NCBI GenBank assembly: GCA_963691655.1 | Contig: OY829326.1 | Span: forward strand, 101,431,340-101,495,339 | Length of the DNA stretch: 64,000 bases | Reading direction: 5' to 3' | DNA from: Toxonevra muliebris | Taxonomy: Eukaryota > Arthropoda > Insecta > Diptera > Pallopteridae | Shown here: one piece after another, positions 11,685 to 22,854 of the stretch | Numbering within the stretch: the first letter of the stretch is position 1 | Layout: each line of letters begins with the position of its first letter | Made by a program: the position numbers and the translations under genes | Notes under the pieces: model-generated | Seen by the model: the letters and a program-made list of their open reading frames with translations, nothing else | Database searches by the model: none | Told to the model about the DNA's origin: nothing

Positions 11685-12479
11685 ATGGAAGCTGCAAATA
11701 GAAAATTGATTGTGAACAAATTTATTGAAAATCCGTCGTGGTCTGGTTCAAAGATTGCGAAAGTGTTAAATATCTCCAAAAGAATGTAAAGTTATAAAAC
11801 GATATAAAGAAACTCTTAGTGTTGAAAGAGCTAAAAAAGTTGTGAACAAAACGGGAACCACCAACCTAAAATTAAAGGCAAAGATCTTGAGGTCCATCAA
11901 AAGCAATCCCGGACTATCGGATAGCGATCGTGCCAAAAAATTCAATACCAGCAAAAGTACTGCTAGACGAATACGCATAAAAGCTGGGCTAAAATGCTAT
12001 CGTGCTATAAAATATCCAAATAGAACAGACAAACAGAATTTGCTGGCCAAAAAACGTGTTCGTCTTCTTTATAATAATATTTTGACCGATTTCAATGGGT
12101 GCATTATTGTGGATGACGAATCATACGTAAAATTTGATCTTAAACAGCTTCCAAGTCAAAAATTTTATATGGCAACGAATCGTGGTAATGTACCCTCAAA
12201 ATTCAAGTACATAAAAATGGATAAATTTGCAAAGAAAGCAATGGTGTGGCAGGCTATTTGCAGCTGTGGTCTCAAATCCAGGGCATTTGTGACATCCTCT
12301 TCTATGACGTCTGATATTTACATCAAAGATTGCCTACTACTACTCTAACCATGGATTGGTATCAGACAAATAAAGTAGATGTAGTGCCCAAATATATGAA
12401 TCCACCCAATTGCCCCCAGCTTCGACCGATCAAAAAATACTGGGCTATTACAAAATATAAGTTGAAGAAAAATGCAGGT
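11685..12479 (+). pseudogene. Tc1/mariner DD37E-type transposase relic
   Basis: From the ATG at 11685 the relic reads an N-terminal helix-turn-helix (MEAANRKLIVNKFIENPSWS...). After a 1-base frameshift near 11788 it gives a second helix-turn-helix (PGLSDSDRAKKFNTSKSTAR) and then the catalytic block around CIIVDDESYVKF (first Asp). A deletion near 12335-12350 removes the block that should hold the second Asp, and the frame shifts. The C-terminal block reads MNPPNCPQLRPIKKYWA. In relatives the position after RPI is the catalytic Glu; here it is Lys. By comparison with remembered relatives the spacing is D-37-E, the type described in mosquitoes. The copy is dead. Its tail is cut off by the MITE at 12483. 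Confidence 0.75.
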
Positions 12480-12482
12480 ATT

Positions 12483-13688
12483 CAGGCATGTTCCAGAATT
12501 CACTTCCGAGTGAAAGTGAATTGAAATCACATCAATTTCACTGTTTAGTGTTCTAGAATTCACTTTCACTTTTATTTTCTTACTCGTTGTTAAAAGTGAA
12601 TTTCGAACGAATTCGCATATTCTAGAAACCGAATTCACCAAAAAAAAAGTGATTTGAATTCACTTTAGCAGCAACAAGTGAAATAAAGCAATTGGCCCAA
12701 AAATGTTAGTAAATTTAATAAAAAATTAATCAAGTATACAAAATTTTAATGAAAATAAAAATTTCATGGCGAAAGCATAAGAACTCCATCCAGGGTACCT
12801 TACTCCTCAAGTTTATGAAGAAGCATCAAGACAACTTTTTGAGAAAGTACTTCCTCGACAACCTGTCCGATTGCTCAGCTGTCACTTCAAAGAAATTGCA
12901 AGATTACCTAAACTCCACGAGGTGGGTAAGAGCCCAGCTGGGGTAGTACGAGTCCAACTTTAATTCTAGTTCGGTGAGAAAGTGGTTTCAAATCGGCGCT
13001 ATAGCGCTCTTTCTGACTCATAGTGGGTCTGCTGTGGGTTAGCCTCCTTAACCAACCCACCCAACCAAAAGTAGAAACACCGGCGACAATTAAAAACGGA
13101 AATGTATCTGATTGGAAAAAGATAATTTTATACATATATATTTTTGTATGAATTTTTGTAATTAAACACATCAATAGGTTTGGATAAATTAGAAAACAAA
13201 TATAAGGAAGAAAATAGCGAAGGTGTAACAGGCACTGCACACTTTGGTCCCCCTTCCACTTTTGAAAATGTAGACAGCACAAGCTGAGAAAATGCCGTCC
13301 AGCTCGATAACTACTGTGGTCGCTGCTACTTCTTTTGCTGCCTCTAGCACCGCCGCCTCTTACACTGCCGCCACTTTCACGGCCGCCAACGCTGCCGCTG
13401 TTAATGCTCGCCTTTTAATTTTAAGGCTAGCATATTGGTTTTTGGCTTCAATATTTAACGCATATACTATTAAAGCATTAATATTTTTAAATTTTCACAA
13501 CTTGTTTTGGTTTTTTCCTTGCACCAACAATCAGCTGATTGAAAATTACAGCGAGTTGCAAACATTACAGCGAGTTAAAAAAAATAGTGAATATGAATTC
13601 ACTCGGTTTCTAGAACACCAAAAACAATTTCACTCGATTTCAAATTCACTTTCGAATTCACTTTCACTCGGATTCTGGAACATGCCGG
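12483..13688. mobile_element. MITE of the CAGGCATGTTCC family, copy 2
   Basis: Ends CAGGCATGTTCCAGAATTC and CTGGAACATGCCGG, with 3-bp ATT duplications (12480-12482, 13689-13691), lie inside a transposase relic whose frame resumes after it. The interior is the reverse complement of copy 1 (4882-6635) without the SINE. The plus-strand frame at 13292-13567 (MPSSSITTVVAATSFAASST...) is the counterpart of the minus-strand frame 4987-5283 in copy 1. Both are Ala/Ser/Thr-rich at first, then hydrophobic (LLILRLAYWFLASIF), and end ENYSELQTLQRV. Whether this is a real peptide is unknown. Confidence 0.75.
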
Positions 13689-13691
13689 ATT

Positions 13692-13815
13692 GTCAAAAAT
13701 GTGAATTCAATGTTACTAAAATGGAACCAAATAGCCGCAAAAGTATCCAGAGCGGATGCTCAAAGGTTGATGGGGTCCATTAAAAGGAATACCCCGAACT
13801 TGTTGCACAACAATG
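13692..13815 (+). pseudogene. C-terminal tail of the DD37E transposase relic
   Basis: After the MITE the frame reads VKNVNSMLLKWNQIAAKVSR then ADAQRLMGSIKRNTP. This is the usual C-terminal pattern of these transposases (a WNxxxxxV...LMxxIKR helix). It shows that the MITE landed in an already existing transposase gene and that the two parts belong together. Confidence 0.6.
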
Positions 13816-15397
13816 AATGCATTATTTGTTATTCTGAGTGTTCTGGTTAAAAAGATACAGCTACTTTCCTGCGTGCCAATTTTGCGTAAACTGCGCTTTA
13901 AGTAAATGGCATTATAGTCCATCAGGGACTACTACTTACCCTGGAGTGATCTTTGCTTCTCAGAGCTTTAGGAAATCTTAAAATTTTATAGCTCGAATAA
14001 TAAATGATAATGAAATATTAATTTTTAACGAGTTGAGTTTATTTATTTTTTGTTTTGTTTTTTTTTTTTCTTTTGTTTTTCGTTTTTAGCGTTATGTGTT
14101 TATATTTTTTTGTGTTTCGATTTACAAGCAAAATATCTTTCATATAATCGTTTTTTTGTTTTAGAGTTTGTTTTATTTGATTTTTAAATAGGTACATATA
14201 AATAAATGTTTCCTTTTTCTATTATCAAAAACAAAAAAAAAAAAAAACAAAAAATCATGAAATAAATTGTGTATAAAGAAAATACTAAAAATATTAATAA
14301 ATATTCAATAAATATATTATAAATACACTATAAATAATTATTTTGACAAAATGTAAAATAAAAGTTAAAATAAAAGGAATTATTACAAACAACGTAAACT
14401 TATCAGGTAACATTTTTAACATTCTTTACGTTAAGGTATTTTTTTTTTTTTTTTAGTTTTAAATATAATTTTGTAGCATAAAAATATATCGTTTAAAAAT
14501 ATTTCGAATTTATTATCGATTTATGCGACATCAAAAAATCACAAAAATGCTAAAATTTCAATATTAATAAAAAAAATTATAATAACTTTTTCGTCATTAT
14601 ATTTGGAATTTTTTTTTTTTTAAATAATTATTGCCATTGTATATACTATTTTTTACGAAATTTTAATTTCTTTAACGAATTTCTATTTTTTTTATTTATA
14701 TATTACTATTTTTTTTATTTTTTTTTTTATATAATTTATTTATTTTTTACACGTAGATATATAAGCAAAAAAGTTTTAGCTTAAAACTTAGAGGCAGATT
14801 GTTGACAAAAAGAAGAAAACTGGAGTGGCAGCTACACGACTACGAACTATGAGGCGGTTGTGTGAATAATCGAGCATTTTGGTTAATCTATAGTAACTTG
14901 ATTAATCGATTAATCGTCAAAATAATCATAATTTTTTGTTTAATTAAATATGTGATAAATGATTAACCAGAAGCTAATCGAGTTTTTCGCTGAATCTTTG
15001 TTACTTATTGATGATTGATTATTCGAATAATCAAATTTTACATTTAAATAATTTTCTGAAAATTGATTAATTGAATAAGCCGAATAATCAAGTTTTTTAA
15101 CCAATCAAATTTGGAATTTTCAATCTTGGAATTTTCAATTAAATTTGAGATTAATCAATTAATCAAGTTTTGACTGAAATATTAATCAAACTACTCCACA
15201 AAAAGTTCAAGCATCATTTAATCGCACTCCACACTACTACATATGAGAGCATATTAAAATTCCATCTATATTTATACACATAAGAATTGGTGTTGCAGCA
15301 TCAAAATTAGTGAAGTCAGCTGTGTATTTAGATTAGAAAAATAAGGAATATTTATACGTTGAAATCACAATGCATTTTAATATCGTATGTTCTATAT
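13816..15397. other. AT-rich intergenic DNA with TTAATCGATTAATC words
   Basis: Long poly-T and AT runs, no gene. From about 14870 to 15190 the words TTGATTAATCGATTAATCG and close variants recur on both strands. The same motif builds the minisatellite at 20575-21410. Confidence 0.4.
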
Positions 15398-15940
15398 ATG
15401 GGTCGTTGCATGTCAGATTTACAACTAAAATTTTAATTTCAACCAAAATTTTTTCCTGCATTCTTGAGAAGAAATTATTCGTCACGTATTTTTTTATTTC
15501 AATGTGATGTTTTTTCTTTTCAAGTTACGATACTTTAAAGTCTTGGAGTTGTAAAAATGGAACGTTTTTCAATCCCTAATTACCCAAAAACTAACCATTG
15601 TAGGAAAAAAATTTCAACTAACAACAAATTGTTTTTGTTATTCAACATATAAATTCTAGAAATTTTATAAACAAATTGAATTTTTCCAAACTTGGACATT
15701 TTTTTTTTTAATTTGTTTGGTCTGCAAATATTTATTAATGTGTTAGGAAAATTGTGTAAAATTTTCAGAGTGGGTTGAGATAAAGTTTTCGAGATATTCA
15801 AATAATAACAAAACAACTACTACTAAAGTCGCTTGGCTTCGAGCGGCGCGCACATGAATTTACATACGTTAAAGTGTACTTACTACCACTTTCTCTTACT
15901 TTTGTTGCTTGTTTAGTTTATATATGAAATAGAAACAAAA
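15398..15940 (+). repeat. dispersed repeat, left arm of an inverted pair
   Basis: About 540 bp that match in reverse complement the segment 19430-20022. The match includes CATGTCAGATTTACAACTAA, the CGTCACGTATTTTTTTATTT segment and GTCGCTTGGCTTCGAGCGG. Short frames on the antisense of each arm (15580-15816 minus; 19574-19774 plus) begin MFCYYLNISKT. They are shared only because the DNA is shared, and they are A/T-rich. The 3.5 kb between the arms contains a hAT element, a decayed ribozyme and a Harbinger relic. Confidence 0.6.
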
Positions 15941-16308
15941 TTCGTAAATTTGTTTTTGTTTTACATGTTACCTAAACGAACAGGACTGAAATACAGAAAG
16001 TTCTCATTAAGGCTGGTTTTACAGTTTCATGCCCATTTTTTGCGCGGTCAACAGCAAAAAAATGTTGGCATTAGTTAAACTTAAATTTAGTTGCTGTAAC
16101 CCTTTAAATAATAAATTACATGTTTCTGCTTCGATTCGTGAAAAACTAAATTTTAGGAACCGGATGATCTGTTGTGCTCTCCTTGCAGGAAATAAAAAAT
16201 ATTAGTGCCAGTGATATTTGTGAGTACAAATTCAAAATTCGCTGCTTATTATACACAGTTTTATCGCGTCTAGGAGGTCATGAAATCTCAGAGACCGATG
16301 ATAACAAA

Positions 16309-17396
16309 CAAGGCCGTATTTAGGGGGAGGTTTTGGGGGTTCTGAGCCCCCCCGAAATGTGGAAACTTTATTCTAATTTTTGAGATTAATTGCCAATGGA
16401 TGGAAAAAAAGTCAAAATAAAATCTATTTAACGATATTTTTTACTTCTATCGGTTTTTTTTTTTCTGAAAAGTCAAATATAAAAAATAAATTTGAAATCT
16501 TAGTTACACTATGCGATCAAATCCGATTTGTTTTCTTCGGCATGAGGTTTGACTACGAATTCAAAAAGAGAAGGTGATACTGAGCACTCCTGCATTCATA
16601 GTTTTTCTAAGTCAGTAACTGTTTTTGATTTAAAGTTCCGTCCTTAATCAGTTTGAAAAGTTTAAAAATTAATAAAAATAGAAAAAATTAACGGATCCTT
16701 GTAAAATTAGACTTGCTTGAACCACATTTTTTTCCTAAAACGTGACGTGATGGGAAGTTTTTGACCTCAGATTCGTGTGCAACGTGAAAAATTCTTTCGC
16801 AAAAACTAGGAACCATCTTATTAGCAAAACCCATGCAGTTTTAGGTGGCAATCTTAAAGTATAATTAAATTTTTAACTCATTATTGCTCAGAGCACCACG
16901 ACTAGAAAGATCTCTTTCAATGCTGTGACTTCACGAATTTAGGGAATATAAGCCAACCTCATCCGGGTTCCTTATCATTGATAATGGCCCAAATTCCCAA
17001 TAATGATCATTTGAAAAAAATGAGCCTCTACTATTTTTGGTAATTTTTTTGAGGTTGGGTTCATCATCAGTGGTGGGAAGTCAATGAGTTAATGAAATTA
17101 TGTCCCTCACGATAAAAAAAAATGCATTAGAATGCACACTGAATAATATTTATTTGAAAAAATTTAATTTGATTATTCTGTGAATTTTTTGTCACTTTTT
17201 GCCATTTTTTTGAGGTTAAGATTAAAAAAAAATCGGAGAATTTTTCCTAAAATTTTAATTTTGCAGGGTTCACCAAATGTATCATCGATTTAATTTATTG
17301 CATTTAAAAATCAGTTTGATAAAAATTATTTATGAATATTTTCTTCGAATGAAAAACGCCGCCCCCCCTCGAAAAAAATTTCTGGCTACGGCTCTG
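16309..17396. mobile_element. hAT-type non-autonomous element, copy B
   Basis: The left end CAAGGCCGTATTTAGGGGG and the right end (reverse complement CAGAGCCGTAGCCAG) are inverted termini. Flanks ATAACAAA (16301-16308) and ATAACGAA (17397-17404) match 7 of 8, fitting an 8-bp hAT duplication. G/C runs follow both ends. The right 700 bp are the inverted counterpart of 4449-4878 plus 6639-6895. No transposase frame survives. Confidence 0.75.
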
Positions 17397-17769
17397 ATAA
17401 CGAATATCTAAGTATTATAAATAAGATATAAATAGTAGAGAACTTTACTCTAAACTTACTTCAGATTTCGGACCACACAAAGAAAAATCATCATTCGAGA
17501 ATTCCCGTTGGTTCGGTTTAGATGCAAAACAACAACAAATTTACGAATTGTTTCTGTTTTACATATCGTCATCTAAAATCCAAAAAGCCGTAACTATGCA
17601 AATTTTCAAAATCGACTTTTTGAATAATTATGATGCACTTGCCCAAACTACATTTTTCTGCAAAATTGTAAACAAAATTGAATCTTTTTAAGTAAATATT
17701 TCAACAAAAATAAGTGTTCAATGAAAATACTTGAAAACAAATTCCTTGTAATTCTCGATAACATCACAA

Positions 17770-17818
17770 AGATCACTGATGAGGAACCGTGGAGGGTTCC
17801 AAAACGGCCGTATGATTT
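17770..17818 (+). ncRNA. decayed hammerhead ribozyme motif (G12 lost)
   Basis: The order AGATCA, CTGATGA, GGAACC, loop GTGGAG, GGTTCC, AAA, ACGGCCGT, A, TGATTT reproduces the hammerhead layout of the 33-36 kb array. Stem I pairs AGATCA with TGATTT (one G-U). Stem II is 6 bp, GGAACC with GGTTCC; the array has GGAAT with ATTCC, so the change is compensatory. The invariant GAA is AAA here (position 17801), replacing G12, the expected general base. Activity should therefore be lost. Surrounding sequence shows little similarity to the 483-bp monomer. Confidence 0.65.
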
Positions 17819-17971
17819 GACTACTCTCATTTCGACAAAACGGACGTTTCAACAAGCCTGATAAACAAATCTTTAACTGTTAAGTTAGCAATGAAGAAAA
17901 AAGTCAAACTATGAAATATAAACAATTAGGTTTCAGTTTCATATTTTTTAATAATAATATGTAACAATGGC

Positions 17972-19020
17972 CCTTATTATGAACTGCGTTCGATCTTCGA
18001 CAGTAGTCGAATGCCCTGATCGAACGAATTCTAGTTTGGTATTATGACGTGCTTTCGACAGAGAATAGCGCTATTGTAAATTTCGCTCATTTTGGCTTGT
18101 TCACGATAGTATATTTCTATCAACTGATCGTTATTTTGAAAAATAAATACGATTTGTTTAAAAATTAAGTAGATATAATAACGACAAAATAGAAATAATG
18201 GTTCAACGATTCATCGGAAGAGCATTACAGCTTGATGGAACGGGCCAGAAGTAGAAAACGATTAAGGGCAGCCTTTCGAAAAAGCTTTGGCATTTACGAA
18301 ATTCGTGTACAGATTTCTACAGAACTTTCGACTGACCAAGGAGGCGTGTGTGGACTTGATGACTACTATAGATGAACTGCTCAAGCAATGCACATGAGCA
18401 AGATCAATTCCAATCATTAAAATTAGCAACAGTTCTGCGATTTTGTGCTCAGAGATCACTCCAACTAGGCATTGGGAATGAGAATACTCTTGGACTTGCT
18501 CAGCTCACGGTGTCTGTGGTGTTATCAGAGGCTTTAGATGCCCTGGAAAATTGTATTTGCCAAAGATGAATAAAATTCAATTATACAAGCAAAAGTATAT
18601 TTTGCTAATAAAAGGGGAATGCCGGGAATTATTGGTTGGTCCTAAACCATTTAGTTCTTTCTTCGTCGCACAGAACTTTTGAGGAAATAACCTTTGCCAT
18701 CAGAGGATTTCTTTCCAACAATGATACAAGTTTCTATAACTGCAATGTGTAGCTCACTACCTGCAAAAAATTTACAAAAACTGTTTTTAATCCGGTTTTT
18801 AGTCTTCAAAAAGCAAAAAGAAATAGCAAAATACTTAAATTTTTAACAATTATTATTCAGTATGCACCGTATCGAAAGCAAAATTGCGTTCGACACAGAA
18901 AATTCGATGCTCAACGAAAATTTCGTCAGGGTTGCAGTGCTCATAATACGAATTTTACAATCGATATTCGATCTTCGATAACCAGCGAAGATCGAACGTC
19001 GAAAGCAGCTCATAATAAGG
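17972..19020. mobile_element. PIF/Harbinger-like element, internally decayed
   Basis: The left end reads CCTTATTATGAACTGC and the right end (reverse complement) CCTTATTATGAGCTGC, both followed by CGTTCGATCTTCG-type sequence. Between them lies a HARBI1-like transposase remnant. The exact outer boundary and the expected 3-bp duplication could not be fixed. It is about 1 kb long and lacks the catalytic half of the transposase. Confidence 0.65.
18299..18567 (+). pseudogene. HARBI1-like (PIF/Harbinger) transposase fragment
   Basis: Two frames carry the N-terminal part of the family. One reads FRLTKEACVDLMTTIDELLK. The other reads KLATVLRFCAQRSLQLGIGN and then GLAQLTVSVVLSEALDAL, matching the usual pattern LATLRFxATGSFQxxxGDxxGxSQxTVSRxVxxVxxAL of Harbinger helix-turn-helix regions. 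Stops and a frameshift separate them, and no DDE domain remains. Lying between Harbinger-like terminal repeats supports the call. Confidence 0.65.
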
Positions 19021-19099
19021 TTAACAAGCATTAATCTGTTGATTAGTTTTCCTTCTATTATAAAACCATGATTTATCGTGAAAAAAATCGTGTTGATTA

Positions 19100-19155
19100 G
19101 TGTAAACTGTAGGCTCAACCATGTTGTTTCACAATGGGCCGTTCTGTCCTCAATG
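19100..19155 (+). mobile_element. SINE fragment (3' body)
   Basis: Contains AACTGTAGGCTCAACCATG and CACAATGGGCCGTTC, matching the body of the SINE copy at 52077-52385 (AAACTGTAGGTCCAACTATG; CACAATGGGCCGTTCAGG). Both ends are lost. Confidence 0.55.
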
Positions 19156-19429
19156 TTTTACTTGACAACCACTTTAAAAAAGAGTAATTCGTCTCTTTAA
19201 ACGAGTATTCGATACAATTACATATTCGATACTTTTTTCCGATATTTCCGGTAGCATCGATACTTTTATTCGATACAAGTAATGAGTAAAAGTATCGATA
19301 CTACGTGGGTATCGAATCAACACTAGGCCTAAGTGATCCTAAACCTACACATTTGCATTCTTCTTAAAACTATAATATTTTTCATGTTATGTTTCTTGCT
19401 CCTCCTGTAAAAAAATAAAATGTTTAGTT

Positions 19430-20022
19430 ACGCCTTTTTGGATTTTAAATGACGATATAAACTAAACAAACGACAAAAGTAGGCGAACGAAATATAGTAA
19501 GTGACAATAAGTACACTTTAACGAATGTAAATTCATGTGCGCTCCGCTCGAAGCCAAGCGACTTTAGTAGAAGTTGTTTTGTTATTATTTGAATATCTCG
19601 AAAACTATATCTCATCCCACATACGATTTTCCTAACACATTAATAAATATTTGCAGACCAAAAAAATTAAAAAAAAAAATGTCCAATTTTGAAAAAATTC
19701 AATTTGTTTATAAAAGTTCCAGAATTCATATGTTGAATAACAAAAACAATTTTTTGTTCATATTTTTTCGATAAGTGTGTGCGATATACGAACTTCTATT
19801 AGTTGGAAATTTTTTCCTACAACGGTTAGTTTTTGAGTAATTAGGGATTGAAAAACGTTCCATTTTTAAAACTCCAAGACTTTAAAGTATCGTAACTTGA
19901 AAATAAAAAACATCACATTGAAATAAAAAAATACGTGACGAATAATTTCTTCTCAAGAATGCAGGAAAAAATTTTGGTTGAAATTAAAATTTTAGTTGTA
20001 AATCTGACATGGAGCCACCCAT
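19430..20022 (-). repeat. dispersed repeat, right arm of an inverted pair
   Basis: Reverse-complement counterpart of 15398-15940, with shared landmarks GCTCGAAGCCAAGCGAC, ATTTGCAGACCAAAAAAATT and GTAAATCTGACATG. A further partial relative lies at about 17530-17600 (GTAAATTTG/CAAATTTACGAATTG and CCAAAAAGCCGTAACTA). It could be one long-armed element later filled with insertions, or two separate copies in opposite orientation. Confidence 0.6.
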
Positions 20023-20574
20023 ATGTAAGTATTTGAATTGCAGCTTAGTCGTTAGTTTTTTTTTTTTTTTTTGTTTTAAGTAATAGTAATTGAATTTTTT
20101 TATTTTTGTTTTATACTAAGATTTAAAATTTCGCTTTTGATTTTAAAATGTCAGTTTATTCAGCTTTCGATTTTGCGAAATGTTCATGTTGAACTTAATT
20201 CTATTGGACTAAGGCGTCGTATATTAATATAGACAAATATTTTACGTTACTATTTCGAATTTGATTTTATATTCAGTTGAATTTTCTTTTGTGTTCTTAA
20301 ATAAACAAGCGGGAATTAATATTAAATTTTTTTGGAATTGGCATAAACATTTTCTTCTTTTTTTTCTTTTTAACAACAATTTAAAGTCGACATTGTATAT
20401 ATGTGGCTTAAAAACTATGGAATACACAGTATCGTTGCAGAAATGCTTGAATAATGTTGGGTGTGTGATTTGAACTTTATTCCAATACAAAAAGGAATGG
20501 AATTCTGTTTGAAACTGAAATTAAGTTTTCCGAATGGACAGAAATTTAATTAACCTAAAAATCTGAATTTTAGT

Positions 20575-21410
20575 TTATCAAATAAAAAAAATTTAATTTA
20601 TCAAACAAAAATGAAATTTATTAAATAGAATTCTTTCTTAACTGAAATAAAATTTATTGAATTGGTAGCGATTTGATTAATCGAATAATAAAAAATTCGA
20701 TTAAACAAATAATCAGATATTCAATTTACCGTAAAATTAGAAATTTGGTTAATCGAATAGCCAGAAATTTAATTTATCAAATAGTCAAAAATTTAGTTAC
20801 ACATAAAATAAAAAATTTAAGCTATCGAGTAATTGGAAATTCGATTTATCAAAAATCAAACACTCAATTAATCGAATATTCAGAAATTCGATTAATCGTA
20901 AAATCAAAAATTGGATGAATTGAATAATCAAAAAATTTACTTATCAAACAATAAAAATCAGAAATTAGATTAATGGAGTAATTAAAAATTCAATCAATTG
21001 AATAATTAAAAATTCAATCAATTGAATAATTAAAAATTCAATCAATTGAATAATTAAAAATTCAATCATTTAAATACTAAGAAATTCTATTAAACAAATA
21101 ATCAAGAGTTCAATTCATCGAATAATCACAAATTCAATTAATCGAACAACCAGAAATCAAATAATCGAATGATCAAAATTTTAATTTATTGAATAATCAA
21201 TAATAAGAAATCCAATTAATCGAAAAACCACAAATTTAATTAATCAAATAATCAGAAAATTCAATCAATCTAAAAATCAAAAATTCACATTATAGAATAA
21301 TTAGAAATTCAATTAATCAAATAATTAAAAATTCAATCCAGACATTCGATTAATCAAGTAATCAAAATTTATTTTTATCAAAAAATCAGATATTTGATTT
21401 ATTAATGAAC
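20575..21410. repeat. degenerate minisatellite of ATTAATCGAATAATCA units
   Basis: Units of roughly 20-25 bp with consensus close to AATTCGATTAATCGAATAA repeat throughout. At about 20990-21065 a 24-bp unit containing ATTCAATCAATTGAATAATT is repeated almost perfectly three to four times. It lies a few hundred bases beyond the Hecw stop codon. No coding potential; the frame 20673-20918 is the repeat read through. Confidence 0.7.
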
Positions 21411-21917
21411 TGCAAACTCTATATAGTTAATAATAATTATTAATTTTTTCCCTAATATATTTCTCTATCTAGTATCAGATACGAAAAACCAAAGAAATTG
21501 GTACAAAAAAGTAGAAATTTCAAATATTTATACACATTTCAAGTATTTCACGCAGGATACAGTATAAGGATTGTAAGAAACTGGCCCGTTCAGAAGAGTA
21601 AAAACTTATAATCTAATGACTACGACAACAGCGACGACAGCGACAAAGATAACAAAAAGCAATGTTATCGAATCGTATCTAAATATCGTGATTCAATAGT
21701 TTATTAACATAGCGTCTTCATATTATTGTATATTTCTCTTAATAATTAAATGCAAGAATAAATAGAAAATAAATAAATAAATAAAATAAATAAATATGAG
21801 AGAGAGAAAAAATATCACATTTTTCGCAACATTCAATTTGATTTCGAAAAATTCAAGAATTCAATGTATCTTCTTAGGCTAAATAAAGTAAACGCACGCT
21901 CCTGGCGCACACACTAC
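21411..21917 (-). other. probable Hecw 3' untranslated region
   Basis: This is the sequence immediately downstream of the Hecw stop on the minus strand. It holds (TATT)n and CT-rich tracts when read in gene sense and no repeat recognised elsewhere in the window up to about 21480. The end of the transcript is not visible from sequence alone; a candidate poly(A) signal is listed separately. Confidence 0.35.
21700..21705 (-). promoter_or_regulatory. candidate poly(A) signal AATAAA for Hecw
   Basis: AATAAA on the minus strand, about 215 bases past the stop codon. Other AATAAA-like words are common in such AT-rich DNA, so this is only one candidate. Confidence 0.25.
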
Positions 21918-22854
21918 TTATTCTATACCAAACGTATTCGTTTCTTCAACCGCAAGTAAAAGTTTCTCATACAGCAGCTCCGGTGTTGGATATGGCGGTA
22001 AATCCAAACGATTGAAGCATGTATGCGCACGTGGCAATGCATTCGGTTTACCCCATTTTTCAATGCAAAAACGACGCGGTCCTGTTGAACCGCGCAGTGC
22101 CGAGAAACCTTCATACGGTATACTCGATGTACCGGTAACGAATTGCAACAAACGCAACCGCTGCTCATTGGTGAATTTCTCGATGACTTGCCAAAACCAA
22201 ATAATCACCTGATGGTTGTCATGATAACCCGAACGATATTCAGTATTGAGACGCCAATCATTTGTATCGATTTCCGCTGTACCCGCTATAACCAGCTCAA
22301 GCTCACGCGCATCAAATACCGAGACGAGCCGCGAATCGACAACTTCATAAAAGCCACGCACCAATGATTCCGTCTGCTCTTGCACGCCACGCTCTAAACG
22401 CCATTTAATCATACGCTCTAAATATTCTTTTTTATTCTTCTCATTCACAATGACATTTTTGCCGCCCGGCTTAAGTTCACGTTCGACCACACGCCCCAGC
22501 AGCTCTTCCGTCACACAAAAGGTAAGCCCCAAATCAATACCACTGCCGATGTCATTATCGCGTATCCATTGCAGCGATTGATGAAATTCATTATCAAGCG
22601 ATTCTAAATCACTGAGCGCCACGGGCAAACGCAGTAGAGCTTTGTAAAAAGGGCGCGTAAAAAATGCATCTAAAAGATATTGATGCACGAGTGCCAAGCC
22701 CAGAACGCGTCCACTGAAGCGAAACCAATCGTGGCAGTTGTCAACAAAAGCAGACAGTGGCGAGACTTGTACGGTGTATGTGTCATTGGCCGAATATTCA
22801 AAGAGACCATAGTATGGATTGAAAAGTTCACGCGAGAGCAAAAAGAAGAATTCG
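21918..22854 (-). CDS. Hecw: Hecw last coding exon: most of the HECT domain and stop
   Basis: This exon encodes the bulk of the HECT domain of a HECW-type E3 ubiquitin ligase, which forms a thioester with ubiquitin and passes it to substrates. The acceptor is AATAG at 22855-22859 and the exon starts CGAATTC. The first base completes Arg (CG|C) in [20 protein letters not shown]. Visible landmarks include [53 protein letters not shown] [28 protein letters not shown], the C-lobe [17 protein letters not shown] and the catalytic motif [15 protein letters not shown], whose Cys codon is 22017-22019, 33 residues from the C-terminus. It ends NTFGIE-stop at 21918-21920. All expected HECT landmarks are intact, so the gene appears functional. 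The family is established; the symbol is by orthology with Drosophila Hecw (CG42797). Confidence 0.95.

Noticed and set aside
13292..13783. 163-codon frame as a normal host gene
   Set aside because: It lies within a MITE, runs across its terminal repeat into a transposase relic, and only the part shared with the other MITE copy may be of interest.
4449..17396. One giant 13-kb element with inverted ends CAGGGCCGTAGCC
   Set aside because: 16309-17396 has its own second end and 8-bp duplication, so the two ends belong to separate copies in opposite orientation.
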